Shown: positions 27,501 through 37,407 of the stretch, piece by piece
How positions within the stretch are numbered: position 1 is the stretch's first letter
Layout: every line of letters starts with the position of its first letter
Source of the DNA: Corynebacterium sp.
Lineage (GTDB): Bacteria; Actinomycetota; Actinomycetes; Mycobacteriales; Mycobacteriaceae
Length of the DNA: 64,000 nt
Assembly (NCBI GenBank): GCA_030527885.1
Contig: JAUMZY010000005.1
Span: 1 to 64,000 of the forward strand
Reading direction: 5' to 3'
Program-made: the position numbers and the translations under genes
Notes under the pieces: generated by a model
What the model saw: only the letters and a program-made list of their open reading frames with translations
What the model was told of the DNA's origin: nothing
Databases searched by the model: none

Positions 27501-28018
27501 GCAAGGCGCAGCTTTTCGACGGCCGCTCCGGCGAGCCCTTCCCGTACCCCGTGTCCGTTGGCTACATGTACATCCTGAAGCTGCACCACTTGGTGGACGA
27601 GAAGATTCACGCTCGTTCCACCGGGCCGTACTCCATGATTACCCAGCAGCCACTGGGTGGTAAAGCCCAATTCGGTGGTCAGCGCTTCGGTGAAATGGAA
27701 GTGTGGGCCATGCAGGCTTACGGTGCTGCCTATACCTTGCAGGAACTTCTTACCATCAAGTCCGATGACGTGGTGGGCCGCGTGAAGGTGTACGAAGCCA
27801 TCGTGAAGGGTGAAAACATTCCTGACCCAGGCATTCCGGAATCCTTCAAGGTGCTGCTGAAAGAGCTGCAGTCCTTGTGCCTGAATGTGGAAGTGCTGTC
27901 GGCTGATGGCACTCCGATGGAACTGTCAGGCTCCGATGATGATGATTTTGACCAGGCTGGTGCCTCCATGGGTATCAACTTGAGCCGTGATGAGCGTTCC
28001 GACGCTGATATTGCCTAA
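24524..28018 (+). CDS. rpoB: DNA-directed RNA polymerase subunit beta
   Basis: Catalytic beta subunit of RNA polymerase, 1164 residues, matching the corynebacterial length. The GTG at 24524 gives the genus-typical [13 protein letters not shown] opening. The rifampicin region reads [21 protein letters not shown]: the residues equivalent to E. coli Gln517 and Pro520 are Leu428 and Ser431. The C-terminal KPGxPF-type active-site and clamp regions ([18 protein letters not shown]) are intact. The ribosome-binding site is weak. It forms an operon with rpoC. Confidence 0.96.
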   Translation: MLEGPILAVSRQTKATIPGAPERKSFAKIQSPIEVPGLLDIQLESFAWLIGSPEWRARQQAELGEGVRVTSGLEDILEELSPIQDYSGNMSLSLSEPRFEEMKNSIDECKDKDINYSAPLYVTAEFINNDTQEIKSQTVFIGDFPMMTDKGTFIVNGTERVVVSQLVRSPGVYFDQTIDKSTERPLHSVKVIPSRGAWLEFDVDKRDTVGVRIDRKRRQPVTVLLKALGWTTEQIVERFGFSEIMMSTLEADGVANTDEALLEIYRKQRPGEQPTRDLAQSLLDNSFFRAKRYDLAKVGRYKFNRKLGLGGDHDGLMTLTEEDIATTIEYLVRLHAGEQSMTSPIGEIIPVETDDIDHFGNRRLRTVGELIQNQVRVGLSRMERVVRERMTTQDAESITPTSLINVRPVSAAIREFFGSSQLSQFMDLNNSLSGLTHKRRLSALGPGGLSRERAGIEVRDVHASHYGRMCPIETPEGPNIGLIGSLASYARVNSFGFIETPYRKVVDGVVTDEVHYLTADEEDRYVVAQANTKFDENGVITEDRVTVRLKKGDIQVVNGKDIDYMDVSPRQMVSVATAMIPFLEHDDANRALMGANMQRQAVPLVRSEAPLVGTGMELRAAYDAGDLIISKKAGVVETVCADYITIMGDDGIRDTYMLRKFERTNQGTSYNQKPLVDEGERVEEGQVVADGPGTHNGEMALGRNLLVAFMPWEGHNYEDAIILNQRLVEEDILTSIHIEQHEIDARDTKLGAEEITREIPNVSEDVLKDLDERGIVRIGADVRDGDILVGKVTPKGETELTPEERLLRAIFGEKAKEVRDTSMKVPHGETGKVIAVRRFSREDEDDLGPGVNEMIRVYVAQKRKIQDGDKLAGRHGNKGVVGKILPQEDMPFLPDGTPVDVILNTHGVPRRMNIGQVLEVHLGWLAAAGWKVDVDDPANEKLLKTLPKDLYEVPAGSLTATPVFDGATNDEIAGLLANSLPNRDGEVMVNEDGKAQLFDGRSGEPFPYPVSVGYMYILKLHHLVDEKIHARSTGPYSMITQQPLGGKAQFGGQRFGEMEVWAMQAYGAAYTLQELLTIKSDDVVGRVKVYEAIVKGENIPDPGIPESFKVLLKELQSLCLNVEVLSADGTPMELSGSDDDDFDQAGASMGINLSRDERSDADIA

Positions 28019-28054
28019 ACGTATTTCACCAAAACTTTTATGAAAGGGAGTTAC

Positions 28055-31000
28055 GTGCTCGACGTCAACTTCTTCGAAGAGCTCCGCATTGGCCTGGCCA
28101 CCGCCGACGATATCCGCCGGTGGTCAAAGGGCGAGGTCAAAAAGCCGGAGACCATCAACTACCGTACCCTCAAGCCCGAGAAGGACGGCCTCTTTTGCGA
28201 ACGCATTTTCGGCCCCACTCGTGACTGGGAGTGCGCCTGCGGTAAATACAAGCGGGTGCGCTACAAGGGCATTATCTGTGAACGCTGCGGCGTGGAAGTA
28301 ACCAAGTCCAAGGTGCGACGGGAGCGCATGGGCCACATTGAACTGGCCGCACCCGTCACCCACATTTGGTACTTCAAGGGTGTGCCTTCCCGGTTGGGCT
28401 ACCTGCTTGACCTAGCCCCCAAAGATCTCGAACGTATTATCTACTTCGCAGCGAACATCATCACCAGCGTTGATTATGAAGCCCGCCACAACGACCTCAC
28501 AACACTAGAAGCAGAAATGCTTCTAGAGAAGAAGGATGTTGAGGCGGATGCAGAATCCGAATTGGCGGAGCGAGCCCAAAAGCTGGAGGAAGACCTCGCT
28601 GAGCTGGAGGCTGCTGGCGCCAAGGCGGATGCTCGTCGTAAAGTGCAAAACTCTGCAGACAAGGAAATGCAGCACATTCGGGAACGCATGCAGCGGGAAA
28701 TTGATCGGCTGGAGGAAATCTGGCAGACCTTCCTGAAGCTGTCCCCGAAGCAGATGATCATCGACGAAACCATTTATGAGGAACTCGTCGACCGCTACGA
28801 AGACTACTTCACCGGCGGCATGGGTGCCGAAGCTATTCAAACACTCATTCGGAACTTCGATCTGGATGCGGAAGCTGAAGAGCTGCGCACCATCATCAAC
28901 GAAGGCAAGGGCCAAAAGAAGACCCGGGCCCTCAAGCGCCTCAAGGTGGTGGCTGCATTCCAGCGCTCCGGCAATGACCCAGCCGGCATGGTGCTCGACT
29001 GCATCCCGGTGATTCCGCCGGAGTTGCGCCCCATGGTGCAGCTCGACGGTGGCCGTTTTGCCACCTCGGATCTGAACGACCTGTATCGCCGCGTGATCAA
29101 CCGGAACAACCGGCTCAAGCGCATGATTGACCTGGGTGCGCCGGAAATCATCGTGAATAACGAGAAGCGCATGCTGCAGGAATCCGTCGACGCTTTGTTC
29201 GATAACGGGCGTCGCGGCCGGCCGGTGACCGGCCCGGGTAACCGCCCCTTGAAGTCCTTGTCTGATCTGCTCAAGGGCAAGCAAGGCCGGTTCCGTCAGA
29301 ACCTGCTGGGTAAGCGTGTGGATTACTCCGGTCGTTCCGTGATCATCGTCGGCCCGCAGCTGAAGCTGCACGAATGCGGCCTGCCGAAGCTCATGGCGTT
29401 GGAGCTGTTCAAGCCCTTCGTGATGAAGCGCCTGGTCGAACATGATTTCGCCCAGAACATCAAGTCCGCCAAGCGCATGGTGGAACGCCACCGCCCCGAG
29501 GTGTGGGACGTGCTGGAAGAAGCCATTGCGGAACACCCCGTGATGCTCAACCGTGCCCCCACGCTGCACCGCCTGGGTATTCAGGCCTTCGAACCCAAGC
29601 TCATCGAAGGTAAAGCAATTCAGCTGCACCCCTTGGCTTGTGAGGCGTTCAACGCCGACTTCGACGGTGACCAAATGGCTGTGCACTTGCCGCTGTCGGC
29701 AGAAGCCCAGGCTGAGGCCCGCATATTGATGCTGGCTTCGAACAACATTTTGTCCCCGGCCTCCGGCAAGCCACTGGCCATGCCTCGGTTGGACATGGTG
29801 ACCGGCCTGTACTTCCTCACCATGGACAAGCGTGAGGATGAGATAGGTGGCCAGGGCGCCTACAAGCCGGCCACGGCTGAGGGCCCGGCCACGGGCGTGT
29901 ACTCCTCGGTTGCGGAAGCCATCATGGCGAAAGACCGCGGCGTGTTGGGCCTGCAGGCCAAGATCAAGGTGCGCATTTCCCACCTGCGGCCCCCGGTGGA
30001 TATCGAAGCTGAGTTCTTCCCCGACGGTTGGGAGCAGGGCCAAACCTGGCTGGCGGAAACCACCTTGGGCCGCATCTTGTTCAACGAACTGCTGCCGTGG
30101 AACTACCCATACCTGGAAGGCGTGATGGTGCGTAAGGGCGGCGGCCCGAACAAGATCATGCTGGGCGATGTCATTAACGATCTCGCCGCCAAGTACCCCA
30201 TGATCACGGTTGCCCAAACCATGGACAAGATGAAGGACGCTGGTTTCTACTGGGCTACCCGCTCGGGCGTGACCATCGCCATGTCCGACGTGCTGGTGCT
30301 GGACAACAAGGACGAAATGCTGGAATCTTACGAGGCGGAAGCCCGGGAGATCGAACGCAAGTACTGGGAGCAAGGCGCCTTGACTGCCCGCGACCGGTAC
30401 GAACGTCTGGTGGAACTGTGGAAGCACGCCACCGATGCCGTCGGTAAAGCCGTCGAACAATTGTACGAGGATGATAACCCCATCCCGATGATTGTGAAGT
30501 CCGGTGCCACCGGCACCATGCGGCAAATCTGGACGCTGGCCGGCATGAAGGGCATGGTTGTGAACTCCAAGGGTGACTACATCACCCGCCCGATCAAGAC
30601 CTCCTTCCGCGAAGGCCTGTCGGTGTTGGAGTACTTCAACAACTCCCACGGTTCCCGCAAGGGCCTGGCCGACACCGCGCTGCGTACCGCCGACTCGGGT
30701 TACCTGACCCGGCGTCTGGTGGACGTCGCCCAGGACGTCATCGTGCGCGAAGAGGACTGCGAAACCCGCCAGGGCATTCGCGTGCCCATCGCGGAGCTGG
30801 TCAAGGATGGTGACGGCACCGTCATCAGCCACAACCCGCACCCCATGATCGAAACCTCCGTGTCTGGCCGGGCACTGGCGCAAGACATCAAGCAAGGCGA
30901 CGAGGTGCTGGCCCAGGCTGGCGATTACCTCACCGACGAACTGGTGTCCAAGCTGATCGACGCCGGCGTCATCGAAATCAAGGTTCGTTCCGTGCTCACC

Positions 31001-32065
31001 TGTCAAACCGCCACCGGCGTGTGCGCTAAGTGCTACGGCATTTCCATGGCCTCCGGCAAGCAAGTGGACATCGGCGAAGCCGTCGGCATCGTGGCTGCCC
31101 AGTCCATTGGTGAGCCCGGCACCCAGCTGACCATGCGTACCTTCCACCAAGGTGGCGTCGGCGGTGACATCACCGGTGGTCTGCCACGTGTGCAGGAACT
31201 GTTCGAAGCCCGCGTGCCAAAGAACCGCGCCCCGATTGCCTCGGCAGCCGGCCACGTGCACCTGGAAGACGAAGGCAACTTCTACACCCTGACCATCACC
31301 CCAGATGATGGCTCCGATAACGTGGTGTACGAAAAGCTATCCAAGCGCCAAGGCCTCGCCAACGTGCGGGTACCAATGAGTTCTAACCCAGGCGTGATGA
31401 TTGAACGCACCCTGCGCGAAGGCGACCACGTGGAGGTGGGCGACCGCCTGCTCCGCGGCCCGGCCGACCCGCACGACGTGCTGGAAATCCTGGGCCGCCG
31501 GGGTGTGGAACAACACCTGGTGGACGAAGTGCAGGCCGTGTACCGCGCCCAAGGTGTGGCCATTCACGACAAGCACATTGAGATCATCATCCGCCAGATG
31601 CTGCGCCGCGGCACGGTGATTGAATCCGGTTCGACTGAGTTCCTGCCAGGCACCCTGGTGGACCTGTCGGAAGCCAAGTCCGCTAACGCGGAGGTCATCG
31701 CAGCCGGTGGCCAACCAGCAGAATTGCGCTCTGAGATCATGGGCATCACGAAGGCATCGCTGGCCACCGAGTCGTGGCTGTCGGCGGCCTCCTTCCAGGA
31801 GACCACCCGCGTGCTCACGGATGCTGCCATCAACAAGCGTTCCGACAAGCTCATTGGCCTGAAGGAAAACGTGATCATCGGTAAGCTCATTCCGGCTGGT
31901 ACCGGCATCGCCCGCTACCGCAACATTGCGGTGAAGCCCACCGAGGCTGCCCGAAATGCGGCATACTCCATCCCAACCTACGGTGATTCCATCTACGGTG
32001 ACGATGGTTACGGCGACTTCACCGGCGCTTCCGTACCGCTGGATGAAGCCTTCGACATACAGTAG
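28055..32065 (+). CDS. rpoC: DNA-directed RNA polymerase subunit beta'
   Basis: Catalytic beta-prime subunit of RNA polymerase, 1336 residues. The N-terminal zinc ribbon [20 protein letters not shown] is at about 59-78. The Mg-binding [12 protein letters not shown] is in the active centre, followed by the trigger-loop and jaw regions. The start is taken at GTG 28055 ([13 protein letters not shown]), with AAAGGGAG 4 bases upstream; an in-frame ATG at 28040 would place that ribosome-binding site inside the gene. Gap to rpoB is 36 bases. No internal lesion is seen. Confidence 0.96.
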   Translation: MLDVNFFEELRIGLATADDIRRWSKGEVKKPETINYRTLKPEKDGLFCERIFGPTRDWECACGKYKRVRYKGIICERCGVEVTKSKVRRERMGHIELAAPVTHIWYFKGVPSRLGYLLDLAPKDLERIIYFAANIITSVDYEARHNDLTTLEAEMLLEKKDVEADAESELAERAQKLEEDLAELEAAGAKADARRKVQNSADKEMQHIRERMQREIDRLEEIWQTFLKLSPKQMIIDETIYEELVDRYEDYFTGGMGAEAIQTLIRNFDLDAEAEELRTIINEGKGQKKTRALKRLKVVAAFQRSGNDPAGMVLDCIPVIPPELRPMVQLDGGRFATSDLNDLYRRVINRNNRLKRMIDLGAPEIIVNNEKRMLQESVDALFDNGRRGRPVTGPGNRPLKSLSDLLKGKQGRFRQNLLGKRVDYSGRSVIIVGPQLKLHECGLPKLMALELFKPFVMKRLVEHDFAQNIKSAKRMVERHRPEVWDVLEEAIAEHPVMLNRAPTLHRLGIQAFEPKLIEGKAIQLHPLACEAFNADFDGDQMAVHLPLSAEAQAEARILMLASNNILSPASGKPLAMPRLDMVTGLYFLTMDKREDEIGGQGAYKPATAEGPATGVYSSVAEAIMAKDRGVLGLQAKIKVRISHLRPPVDIEAEFFPDGWEQGQTWLAETTLGRILFNELLPWNYPYLEGVMVRKGGGPNKIMLGDVINDLAAKYPMITVAQTMDKMKDAGFYWATRSGVTIAMSDVLVLDNKDEMLESYEAEAREIERKYWEQGALTARDRYERLVELWKHATDAVGKAVEQLYEDDNPIPMIVKSGATGTMRQIWTLAGMKGMVVNSKGDYITRPIKTSFREGLSVLEYFNNSHGSRKGLADTALRTADSGYLTRRLVDVAQDVIVREEDCETRQGIRVPIAELVKDGDGTVISHNPHPMIETSVSGRALAQDIKQGDEVLAQAGDYLTDELVSKLIDAGVIEIKVRSVLTCQTATGVCAKCYGISMASGKQVDIGEAVGIVAAQSIGEPGTQLTMRTFHQGGVGGDITGGLPRVQELFEARVPKNRAPIASAAGHVHLEDEGNFYTLTITPDDGSDNVVYEKLSKRQGLANVRVPMSSNPGVMIERTLREGDHVEVGDRLLRGPADPHDVLEILGRRGVEQHLVDEVQAVYRAQGVAIHDKHIEIIIRQMLRRGTVIESGSTEFLPGTLVDLSEAKSANAEVIAAGGQPAELRSEIMGITKASLATESWLSAASFQETTRVLTDAAINKRSDKLIGLKENVIIGKLIPAGTGIARYRNIAVKPTEAARNAAYSIPTYGDSIYGDDGYGDFTGASVPLDEAFDIQ

Positions 32066-32100
32066 GCCCTGAATCCGCAATTTCTGGTCTGCATATAACT

Positions 32101-32141
32101 AAAGCCGCCCACCCTGGTGTTTATTCGGGGTGGGCGGCTTT
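32101..32141. terminator. strong palindromic terminator after rpoC
   Basis: AAAGCCGCCCACCC (32101-32114) pairs perfectly over 14 bp with GGGTGGGCGGCTTT (32128-32141). The A-tract and T-tract at its ends make it usable on either strand. Confidence 0.9.
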
Positions 32142-32143
32142 AT

Positions 32144-32182
32144 GCTTTTCGACGCCTGGGGCTGCGGAAAGCATCAAAAAGT
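32144..32182. repeat. 12-bp repeat with a degenerate inverted partner
   Basis: Exact GCTTTTCGACGC at 32144-32155 follows the rpoC terminator by two bases. GCATCAAAAAGT at 32171-32182 is a degenerate copy in reverse, so the pair could fold into a hairpin. Confidence 0.8.
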
Positions 32183-32183
32183 A

Positions 32184-32212
32184 TGGTCAATTCGTTAATG
32201 ATGTTTTAGAAT
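32184..32212 (+). promoter_or_regulatory. candidate promoter of the small ORF at 32264
   Basis: TGGTCA (32184-32189), a 17-base spacer and TAGAAT (32207-32212), 51 bases upstream of the small gene. Confidence 0.5.
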
Positions 32213-32263
32213 CAGGAGCCCAATGATTGCTTTACGAAGAAGACCTGAAAGGGGAGACCTGAA

Positions 32264-32437
32264 ATGTTGACTTTCACGGATCTTCATCCCGAAGGAGGCT
32301 ATTCCGAGGATGAGATTAATGAGTTTGAAAATCGAGCTGCTGAAGCTGTGAAGGCATGGCAGTTTGGAAAGGATAATTTTGATGAAAGCATATATCGCAG
32401 GGGTCAGAAGTTAAATACGCTTCGTACCTCTTGTTAG
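32264..32437 (+). CDS. small hypothetical protein (57 aa)
   Basis: Reading frame opening MLTFTDLHPEGGYSEDE and ending RRGQKLNTLRTSC. It is acidic in the first half, basic at the end, and has no membrane span. It has GAAAGGGGAG 6 bases before the ATG and a good promoter-like sequence upstream, so it is probably expressed. It is not recognised as any family. The sequence 'EFENRAAEAVKAWQFGKDNFDES' region looks helical. It may instead be the truncated start of a longer lost gene, since the anaerobic reductase genes begin right after it on the other strand (nrdG ends at 32441). Confidence 0.45.
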   Translation: MLTFTDLHPEGGYSEDEINEFENRAAEAVKAWQFGKDNFDESIYRRGQKLNTLRTSC

Positions 32438-32440
32438 TTG

Positions 32441-33094
32441 TCACACCCCAAGCCGAAACGGACTCCCATCTGCAGCCCGCGCCTGTTGAACCACCAGTTC
32501 GAAACCCGCCTGCCGCACTAGCGCCTGCAATTCCGGCAGGTGCTTCGCAATCACTGACCCCGCCCACAGGGTGGTGCGCACCTGCACATCCACCCGCGCC
32601 GCTTGCAATAAGCGCAGGCTCTCCCACGCGCGGCCGCTCAGGCGCTGCGCGCATCCCGTCACCGCTGGCATGTGGCGCGGCAGGGCCTTGATATCCAGGC
32701 CCACCCAATCCGGAGTGCTGGCCGGCTCCGCCAGCAATGCTGCAATCTGCGCTGGCCGGTACCCACATGTATGCAACCCCACCGGCAGGCCTACATCATG
32801 CACCGCAGCTATGGCCGCCCCGAGGCCCGGCATGGCGGTGGGCTCCCCACCAGAGATCACCACGGCGTCGATAAGCGAGCGCTGCTGGGCGGCCAAGTCC
32901 AGGGCTGTGCTGAAATCCTGCGCGCCGGGTGCGAAGGACTGCAAGCTGGGGTTATGGCAATACACGCAGCGCAGCGGGCAGCCTTGGGTGAAAACCGTGA
33001 TGGTGATTTTGCCAGGCCAGTCGACGGTAGAGAATGGGATGATGCCGGCGACGGGGAGGCTAAAGGTAGGTTTCGCTGAAGTAGCGGCGCTCAT
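32441..33094 (-). CDS. nrdG: anaerobic ribonucleotide reductase activating protein
   Basis: Radical-SAM enzyme of 217 residues that installs the glycyl radical on NrdD. The cluster-binding motif is C39-PLR-C43-VY-C46, followed by the SAM-binding ISGGEP. The ATG at 33094 is chosen because AAAGGTGAG lies 4 bases upstream; the frame is open to 33115. It overlaps the end of nrdD by 35 bases, so the two would be translated together. It looks intact, in contrast to its partner. Confidence 0.9.
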   Translation of the reverse strand: MSAATSAKPTFSLPVAGIIPFSTVDWPGKITITVFTQGCPLRCVYCHNPSLQSFAPGAQDFSTALDLAAQQRSLIDAVVISGGEPTAMPGLGAAIAAVHDVGLPVGLHTCGYRPAQIAALLAEPASTPDWVGLDIKALPRHMPAVTGCAQRLSGRAWESLRLLQAARVDVQVRTTLWAGSVIAKHLPELQALVRQAGFELVVQQARAADGSPFRLGV

Positions 33095-34835
33095 GAAACT
33101 CACCTTTTTTACCAATGTTGAAGTTGGCCACGGGGCGGAAGTAGCCCATGACGCGGGTCCACATTTCGGTGAGGGATTGGCACCGTGGGCAGTGCGGGTA
33201 CTCCCCGGAAATATAGTCGTGATCTGGGCAAATAGAGAACGTTGGGGTGATGGTGATGTAGGGCAGGCGGAAGTTCTCTAGGGCGCGGCGCACCAGTTTG
33301 GCGCAGGTGGCGCCGTCGCTCATGGCTGCACCCATGTAGAGGTGCAGCACGATGCCGCCGGTGTATTTGGTTTGCAGTTCCTCTTGGTGTTCGAGGGCGG
33401 CGAAGGGGTCGGGGGTGTGGGCCACGGGGAGTTGCGAGGAATTGGTGTAGTAGGGTTCGGCGGCGGTGCCGGCGTGGATGATGTCGGGGTAGCGTTTGAG
33501 GTCTTCTTTGGCGAATCGGTAGGTGGTGCCTTCCGCCGGGGTAGCCTCCAGGTTGAACAGGTGTTCGGTTTCTGCTTGGGCGGCGGTGATGAGCTCATTG
33601 ATGTGGTCGAGCAGCCGCGCCACCAGGGCTTTGCCGCGCGGGTCCGTGAGGTCGTAGGCGTCGTGGCTGAAGTTGCGTACCATTTCGTTGCAGCCGTTGA
33701 CCCCGATCGTCGAAAAGTGATTGTCCAGGCTGGGCAGCCACCGGCGCGTGTATGGGTAGAGCCCGTTGGCTAATTGCTTTTCGACGAACGCCCGGCGCCG
33801 TTTCAGGGTGTCCACGCCGAGTTTTACCAATGTATCAACTTCGGCGAGCAGGGCGGTTTCGTCGCCAGCGAAGCGGTAGCCGAGGCGGGCGCAGTTGAGT
33901 GTGACGACGCCGATGGAGCCGGTGAGTTCGGCGGAGCCGAAGAGGCCGTTGCCGCGTTTGAGGAGTTCGCGCAGGTCGAGTTGCAGGCGGCAGCACATGG
34001 AGCGGATCATGCTGGGGTCGAGGTCGGAGTTGATGAAGTTTTGAAAGTAGGGGAGGCCGTATTGGGCGGTCATGGCGAAGAGGGCTTTGGCGTTGGGGGA
34101 GTCCCAATCGAAGTCTTTGGTGATGTTATAGGTGGGGAAGGTGAAGGGGCGGCCTTCGGCATCACCTGCCGCCAGGACGGCCAGAAAGGCCTGGTTGATG
34201 AGATCCATTTCGGGTTGGAGGTCACCGTAGTAGAAGTCGGTGAAGTCGCCGCCGATGATGGGGAGTTGGTCGCGTAGGTCGGTGGGGCAGGTCCAGTCGA
34301 AGGTGAGGTTGGTGAAGGGGGTTTGGGTGCTTCAGCGGGAGGGGACGTTGAGGTTGAATACAAACTCTTGTAGTATTTGGTAAACCTGTTCGAATGTGAG
34401 GTGGTCGAGACGAACGAAGGGCGCTAGGTAGGTGTCGAAGGAGCTGAAGGCTTGGGCGCCGGCCCATTCGTTTTGGAGGGTGCCGAGAAAGTTCACTAGT
34501 TGGCCGCAGGCTGAACTTAAGTGTTTGGGTGGTCCAGCGGAGATGGTGTTGGGGATGCCGCCGAAACCTTCTTCGAGGAGTTGGCGCAGTGACCAGCCGG
34601 CGCAGTAACCACATAACATGTCGAGGTCGTGGATGTGGATGGCGCCGGTGCGGTGGGCGTGGCTGGCGGTTGGTGTGAAAATCTGGTTTAACCAATAATT
34701 CGCTGTGGTTTTGCCGGCGGTGTTGAGGATGAGGCCGCCGAGGGAGAAGTCTTGGTTGGCATTCGCATTGATGCGCCAATCGGCGTGGGAGAGATATTCG
34801 GTGATGCTGGAGTGATCGTAACCGTGGGGTGCCAT
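33060..34835 (-). pseudogene. nrdD: anaerobic ribonucleoside-triphosphate reductase interrupted by an in-frame UGA
   Basis: Class III reductase that makes deoxynucleotides without oxygen. One reading frame of 591 codons runs through, broken only by TGA (codon 168, complement of 34332-34334). Relatives read NVPSRWGTQTPF here; this gene reads NVPSR-stop-STQTPF, so UGA stands where Trp is expected, one base from TGG. The rest is well kept: INANANQDFSLGGLI near the start, SMCCRLQLDLREL with the active-site cysteines, the zinc-type CPDHDYISGEYPHCPRC, and the glycyl radical site VMGYFRP (Gly564). There is no ATP-cone domain upstream of the ATG at 34835, and no clear ribosome-binding site. It may be a recent nonsense mutation, a sequencing error, or recoding; the first is most likely. 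Confidence 0.75.
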
Positions 34836-34869
34836 GATTGTTAAGGCTAGTGGAGAGCAACCGCCATGA

Positions 34870-34916
34870 ATACAATATGTGCATATATTACATAGTTCAC
34901 ACTCTATATGTTGTGG
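34870..34916 (-). promoter_or_regulatory. pair of NrdR-like boxes upstream of nrdD-nrdG
   Basis: ACTCTATATGTTGTGG (34901-34916) matches the NrdR box consensus acaCwAtATaTwGtgt at 13 of 16 positions. ATACAATATGTGCATA (34870-34885) matches mainly in its left half. Their starts are exactly 31 bp apart, the three-turn spacing typical of NrdR box pairs. They lie 35-81 bases upstream of the nrdD start. NrdR itself is not encoded in this window. Confidence 0.6.
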
Positions 34917-35250
34917 TTTGGGAAAGTGCTATGCATGGCTTTTGAATTAGATGTGGGCGTCAGTGTTATTGGTTACAGTGATGGTTTTTTATGGTGTGGG
35001 CATGACAGTTTTTCAACGGTTAGAGAATTATCTAACAGGGGGTAAGACCTATTAGAAACATAGTATACTGAGTTTTATATTAGATAAACCTTAAATATAG
35101 TGGTAGTGATATGCATCTTTCTTAATTGTTGATGGCTGCACATTATTTTCTTTCGTTAGTGCTTATACCCCCGAATTTTGGGTGCGGTAGCGTTGAGGTA
35201 TCTTCTGAGCTGACTTACTGGTGTCGTGAGCAAGAAAAGAGGGCTGAGCC
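34917..35250. other. 334-base AT-rich intergenic region
   Basis: Between the nrdD regulatory region and the first of two related membrane-protein genes. It is clearly AT-richer than the rest of the window. No gene, repeat or confident promoter was recognised. Confidence 0.6.
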
Positions 35251-35649
35251 TTGGCCAAAGCATTGATCGAGGGGCAGATCGTCATGTATGTGTTCTTTGT
35301 GCTGGTGGTAGTCGCAGCTGTCCTCCCCTGGGTTACTGACGACCCAAACAACCTCAAAAAAACCATAGGCACCAGACTCCGTATCTCCCTCATCTCTACT
35401 GGCATCATGATCTTCCTCATGATCTGGGTTTACGTCGGTGATGCATACGCCACCCGCGGCTACGGCGAAAAAGTCTCCTGCGGCTACGGCTACCCCAACA
35501 TGCTCGACTCCGGCGTCGAACGCATTATCGGATCCCAAGAATGCGTAGTAAACAGCAGGTTTGCCATCGCTCTCTTCTTTCTTACCGCCCTCGTGGCACT
35601 CATGCTAGAACGCAAAATCCTGCGGTATTTCATCACTCAACGGATCTAA
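35251..35649 (+). CDS. membrane protein with conserved ECVVNS motif (copy 1)
   Basis: Protein of 132 residues with three predicted membrane spans (about 10-30, 45-65 and 105-122). The loop between spans 2 and 3 holds two cysteines, in SCGYGYPNMLDSG and QECVVNS, probably outside the cell and able to form a disulphide. The second half of the next gene is clearly related, so the pair arose by duplication. TTG at 35251 has GAGGG 7 bases upstream; ATG at 35284 is an alternative. No known family was recognised, and a function cannot be given. Confidence 0.7.
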   Translation: MAKALIEGQIVMYVFFVLVVVAAVLPWVTDDPNNLKKTIGTRLRISLISTGIMIFLMIWVYVGDAYATRGYGEKVSCGYGYPNMLDSGVERIIGSQECVVNSRFAIALFFLTALVALMLERKILRYFITQRI

Positions 35650-35690
35650 CACGGCCAGTTCAACCGCAACAACAATCTACGGAAGTATTC

Positions 35691-36797
35691 ATGAAGCAAA
35701 AAACTATTGCATTGTTGAGGTTCGCACTCGTCATAGCCTTCTGCATCATCACCATCCCACACTTCTTAACGACGGCCTACGCAGCCCAATCAAATGTCAA
35801 TGAAGAAGCCATCACCAATGCCATCAAAACCTACCAAGGCGTTCTCGACTCCCAATGGAGCAACGTCAGCTGCAAAACTTCCCGCTGCCTCAGCTCCAGC
35901 AGCCGCATCGTTGGTACTCCAAAGGACCGTGGCACCTTCACTGAAGTCGAACGAGTCAACCTCAAAACTCGCGATGAATTACTAGCTGATGGTACCTGGC
36001 TATCGCTAGGCAAAAGTGAAGTCAAAATTACCAAGATCACCCCGCTGCCCGATGGCACCGTAGAAGTCACCGCTGATATTGCCACCACCCTGACCGAAGG
36101 CGGCAAAGACGGCAAAAACACCCCAGGTAGCCTCAACGACACCCACACCTTTATCCTGCTCCAAACCGACAACAAACAATACGTTGTACTCAAAGACACC
36201 GTCAATAAAACCGGCAGCTCTGTCCTCTCCTACATCACCATCAAAGGCCAAATCATCATATACATTTGTGCCTTACTGGTGCTGCTGGTTGCACTCATGC
36301 CCTGGTTCATGATCTGGCGGGATAGGAGCAAACGCTCCATTGAGAATAGGTTCTTCATATCGCTCATCTTCATGCTGGTCACGGTGTACCTGTGGTGGCT
36401 CACCCGCCACCACGCCCACGTGACCGGCATTAATGGCGCTCGCCGCGTCTGCAAAGGCAGTTACGCCTTCATGCTTAACCCTAGGGTTGCCAAAATCATG
36501 TCATGGTCGAACGAATGTGTGGTTAACAGCTGGATTGCCATGACCATTATCACCGCCGCCGCCATCGCGGTTATCGCACTAGAAGTCTGGGTTGTCCGCC
36601 GTTACGTTCTGGCCGTTATGCCGACCGTCCAGAAAACTCCCAAGCGCCCTAAACCAGCAAAACGCACCAAAGTGAAAGCCAAAGCCGCCAAAACCACAAC
36701 CCTGCAAGCGGATAACGATAAAACCCCCAAACCCTCACGGCACCGCAGGGCAACAAAAACACCCAAACCGCACAAACCAAAACCCACACAGGAATGA
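35691..36797 (+). CDS. secreted-domain membrane protein with ECVVNS motif (copy 2)
   Basis: 368-residue protein. A signal peptide ends near TAYA-AQ (about residue 27), followed by an extracellular domain at about 28-180 with a Cys pair in SCKTSRC. A membrane region over about 186-310 is homologous to the whole upstream gene: it shares GQI..Y, the PW after span 1, RxxISLI, a Cys in RRVCKGSY, and ECVVNSWIA. The C-terminal 50 residues are Lys/Pro/Thr-rich and presumably cytoplasmic. The ATG at 35691 gives a proper signal peptide; the frame is open to 35541. It looks like copy 1 plus an added outer domain and tail. The function is unknown; transport, wall binding or sensing are all possible. Confidence 0.75.
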   Translation: MKQKTIALLRFALVIAFCIITIPHFLTTAYAAQSNVNEEAITNAIKTYQGVLDSQWSNVSCKTSRCLSSSSRIVGTPKDRGTFTEVERVNLKTRDELLADGTWLSLGKSEVKITKITPLPDGTVEVTADIATTLTEGGKDGKNTPGSLNDTHTFILLQTDNKQYVVLKDTVNKTGSSVLSYITIKGQIIIYICALLVLLVALMPWFMIWRDRSKRSIENRFFISLIFMLVTVYLWWLTRHHAHVTGINGARRVCKGSYAFMLNPRVAKIMSWSNECVVNSWIAMTIITAAAIAVIALEVWVVRRYVLAVMPTVQKTPKRPKPAKRTKVKAKAAKTTTLQADNDKTPKPSRHRRATKTPKPHKPKPTQE

Positions 36798-36809
36798 CGG
36801 CACCGGGAA

Positions 36810-36821
36810 GCGTCGAAAAGC
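36810..36821 (-). repeat. 12-bp intergenic repeat
   Basis: Exact copy (GCGTCGAAAAGC on the + strand), 13 bases after the stop of the membrane-protein gene and 7 bases before the end of the convergent gene. Confidence 0.85.
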
Positions 36822-36827
36822 AAGCAA

Positions 36828-37283
36828 CTAGTCACTCTTGGCTATAAATAGCGCAGGCACTGCCGCATTGAGATTAATCACCTCAAAGCCCTCAAAAAAC
36901 GTGTGATCCCCCAACACCTTATTAGCCTGCAAACTGTGGGCAATCCACAACAATTCCCCCGCCGAAAACGACGTACGATTAGTGGCATACACCTCCGCAT
37001 GTATATCCACTGGATACAGCCCATCTTGCTCCCGCTCCGGGGCGAAGGCGGTTTCCTCATCATCAATCGGAACTTCACACGTCAACAACTGATCTCGGCC
37101 AGAAACCCACGCCACATATTCAAAAGCAACCCTAGGGCTATTCATCATGATTTGATCGTGATGCCAATGAAAATCCTCGTCCCCATCCGCCAATTCCTGG
37201 TTATGCTTATTGACATCACTAATGAATTGGTCCAGGGAGAGGTAGCGCTGGGTATCAAATTTCCAGTGCACATTGTTCATCAT
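36828..37283 (-). CDS. hypothetical acidic cytoplasmic protein
   Basis: 151-residue soluble protein with no signal peptide or membrane span. It is rich in Asp, Glu and His, with YLSLDQFISDVNKHNQEL near the start and FEYVAWVSGRDQLLTCEVPIDDEE in the middle. The ATG at 37283 has AAGGA 7 bases upstream; an in-frame ATG three bases later is also possible. It faces the preceding membrane-protein gene and is divergent from the sensor kinase. It was not recognised as a known family, and the sequence supports no function. Confidence 0.65.
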   Translation of the reverse strand: MMNNVHWKFDTQRYLSLDQFISDVNKHNQELADGDEDFHWHHDQIMMNSPRVAFEYVAWVSGRDQLLTCEVPIDDEETAFAPEREQDGLYPVDIHAEVYATNRTSFSAGELLWIAHSLQANKVLGDHTFFEGFEVINLNAAVPALFIAKSD

Positions 37284-37407
37284 TGACGTATCCTTCAATA
37301 ACATAGAAAAAGGGCTGCCTATTTATTGTTGCGGGAAACGGTCAAAAACCGGGGAACAACTCGCATGCGTGTCGGAAAAATTATGCGCGCAAGGATCATA
37401 CCCAGGC

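Noticed and set aside
28523..31261. 912-codon frame on the - strand opposite rpoC, with similar ones opposite rpoB and elsewhere
   Set aside because: Antisense shadow of a conserved, high-GC gene; no start signals and no family resemblance.
33771..33786. Near-copies of the 12-bp repeat inside genes (also near 17504 and 27514)
   Set aside because: Each differs at the last base and is explained by coding for Val-Glu-Lys or Leu-Phe-Asp; not counted as repeat copies.
34332..34334. Selenocysteine at the nrdD UGA
   Set aside because: The position is Trp in relatives rather than Cys, no SECIS-like hairpin was evident by eye, and no Sec genes are in the window. Kept only as a remote alternative in the nrdD finding.
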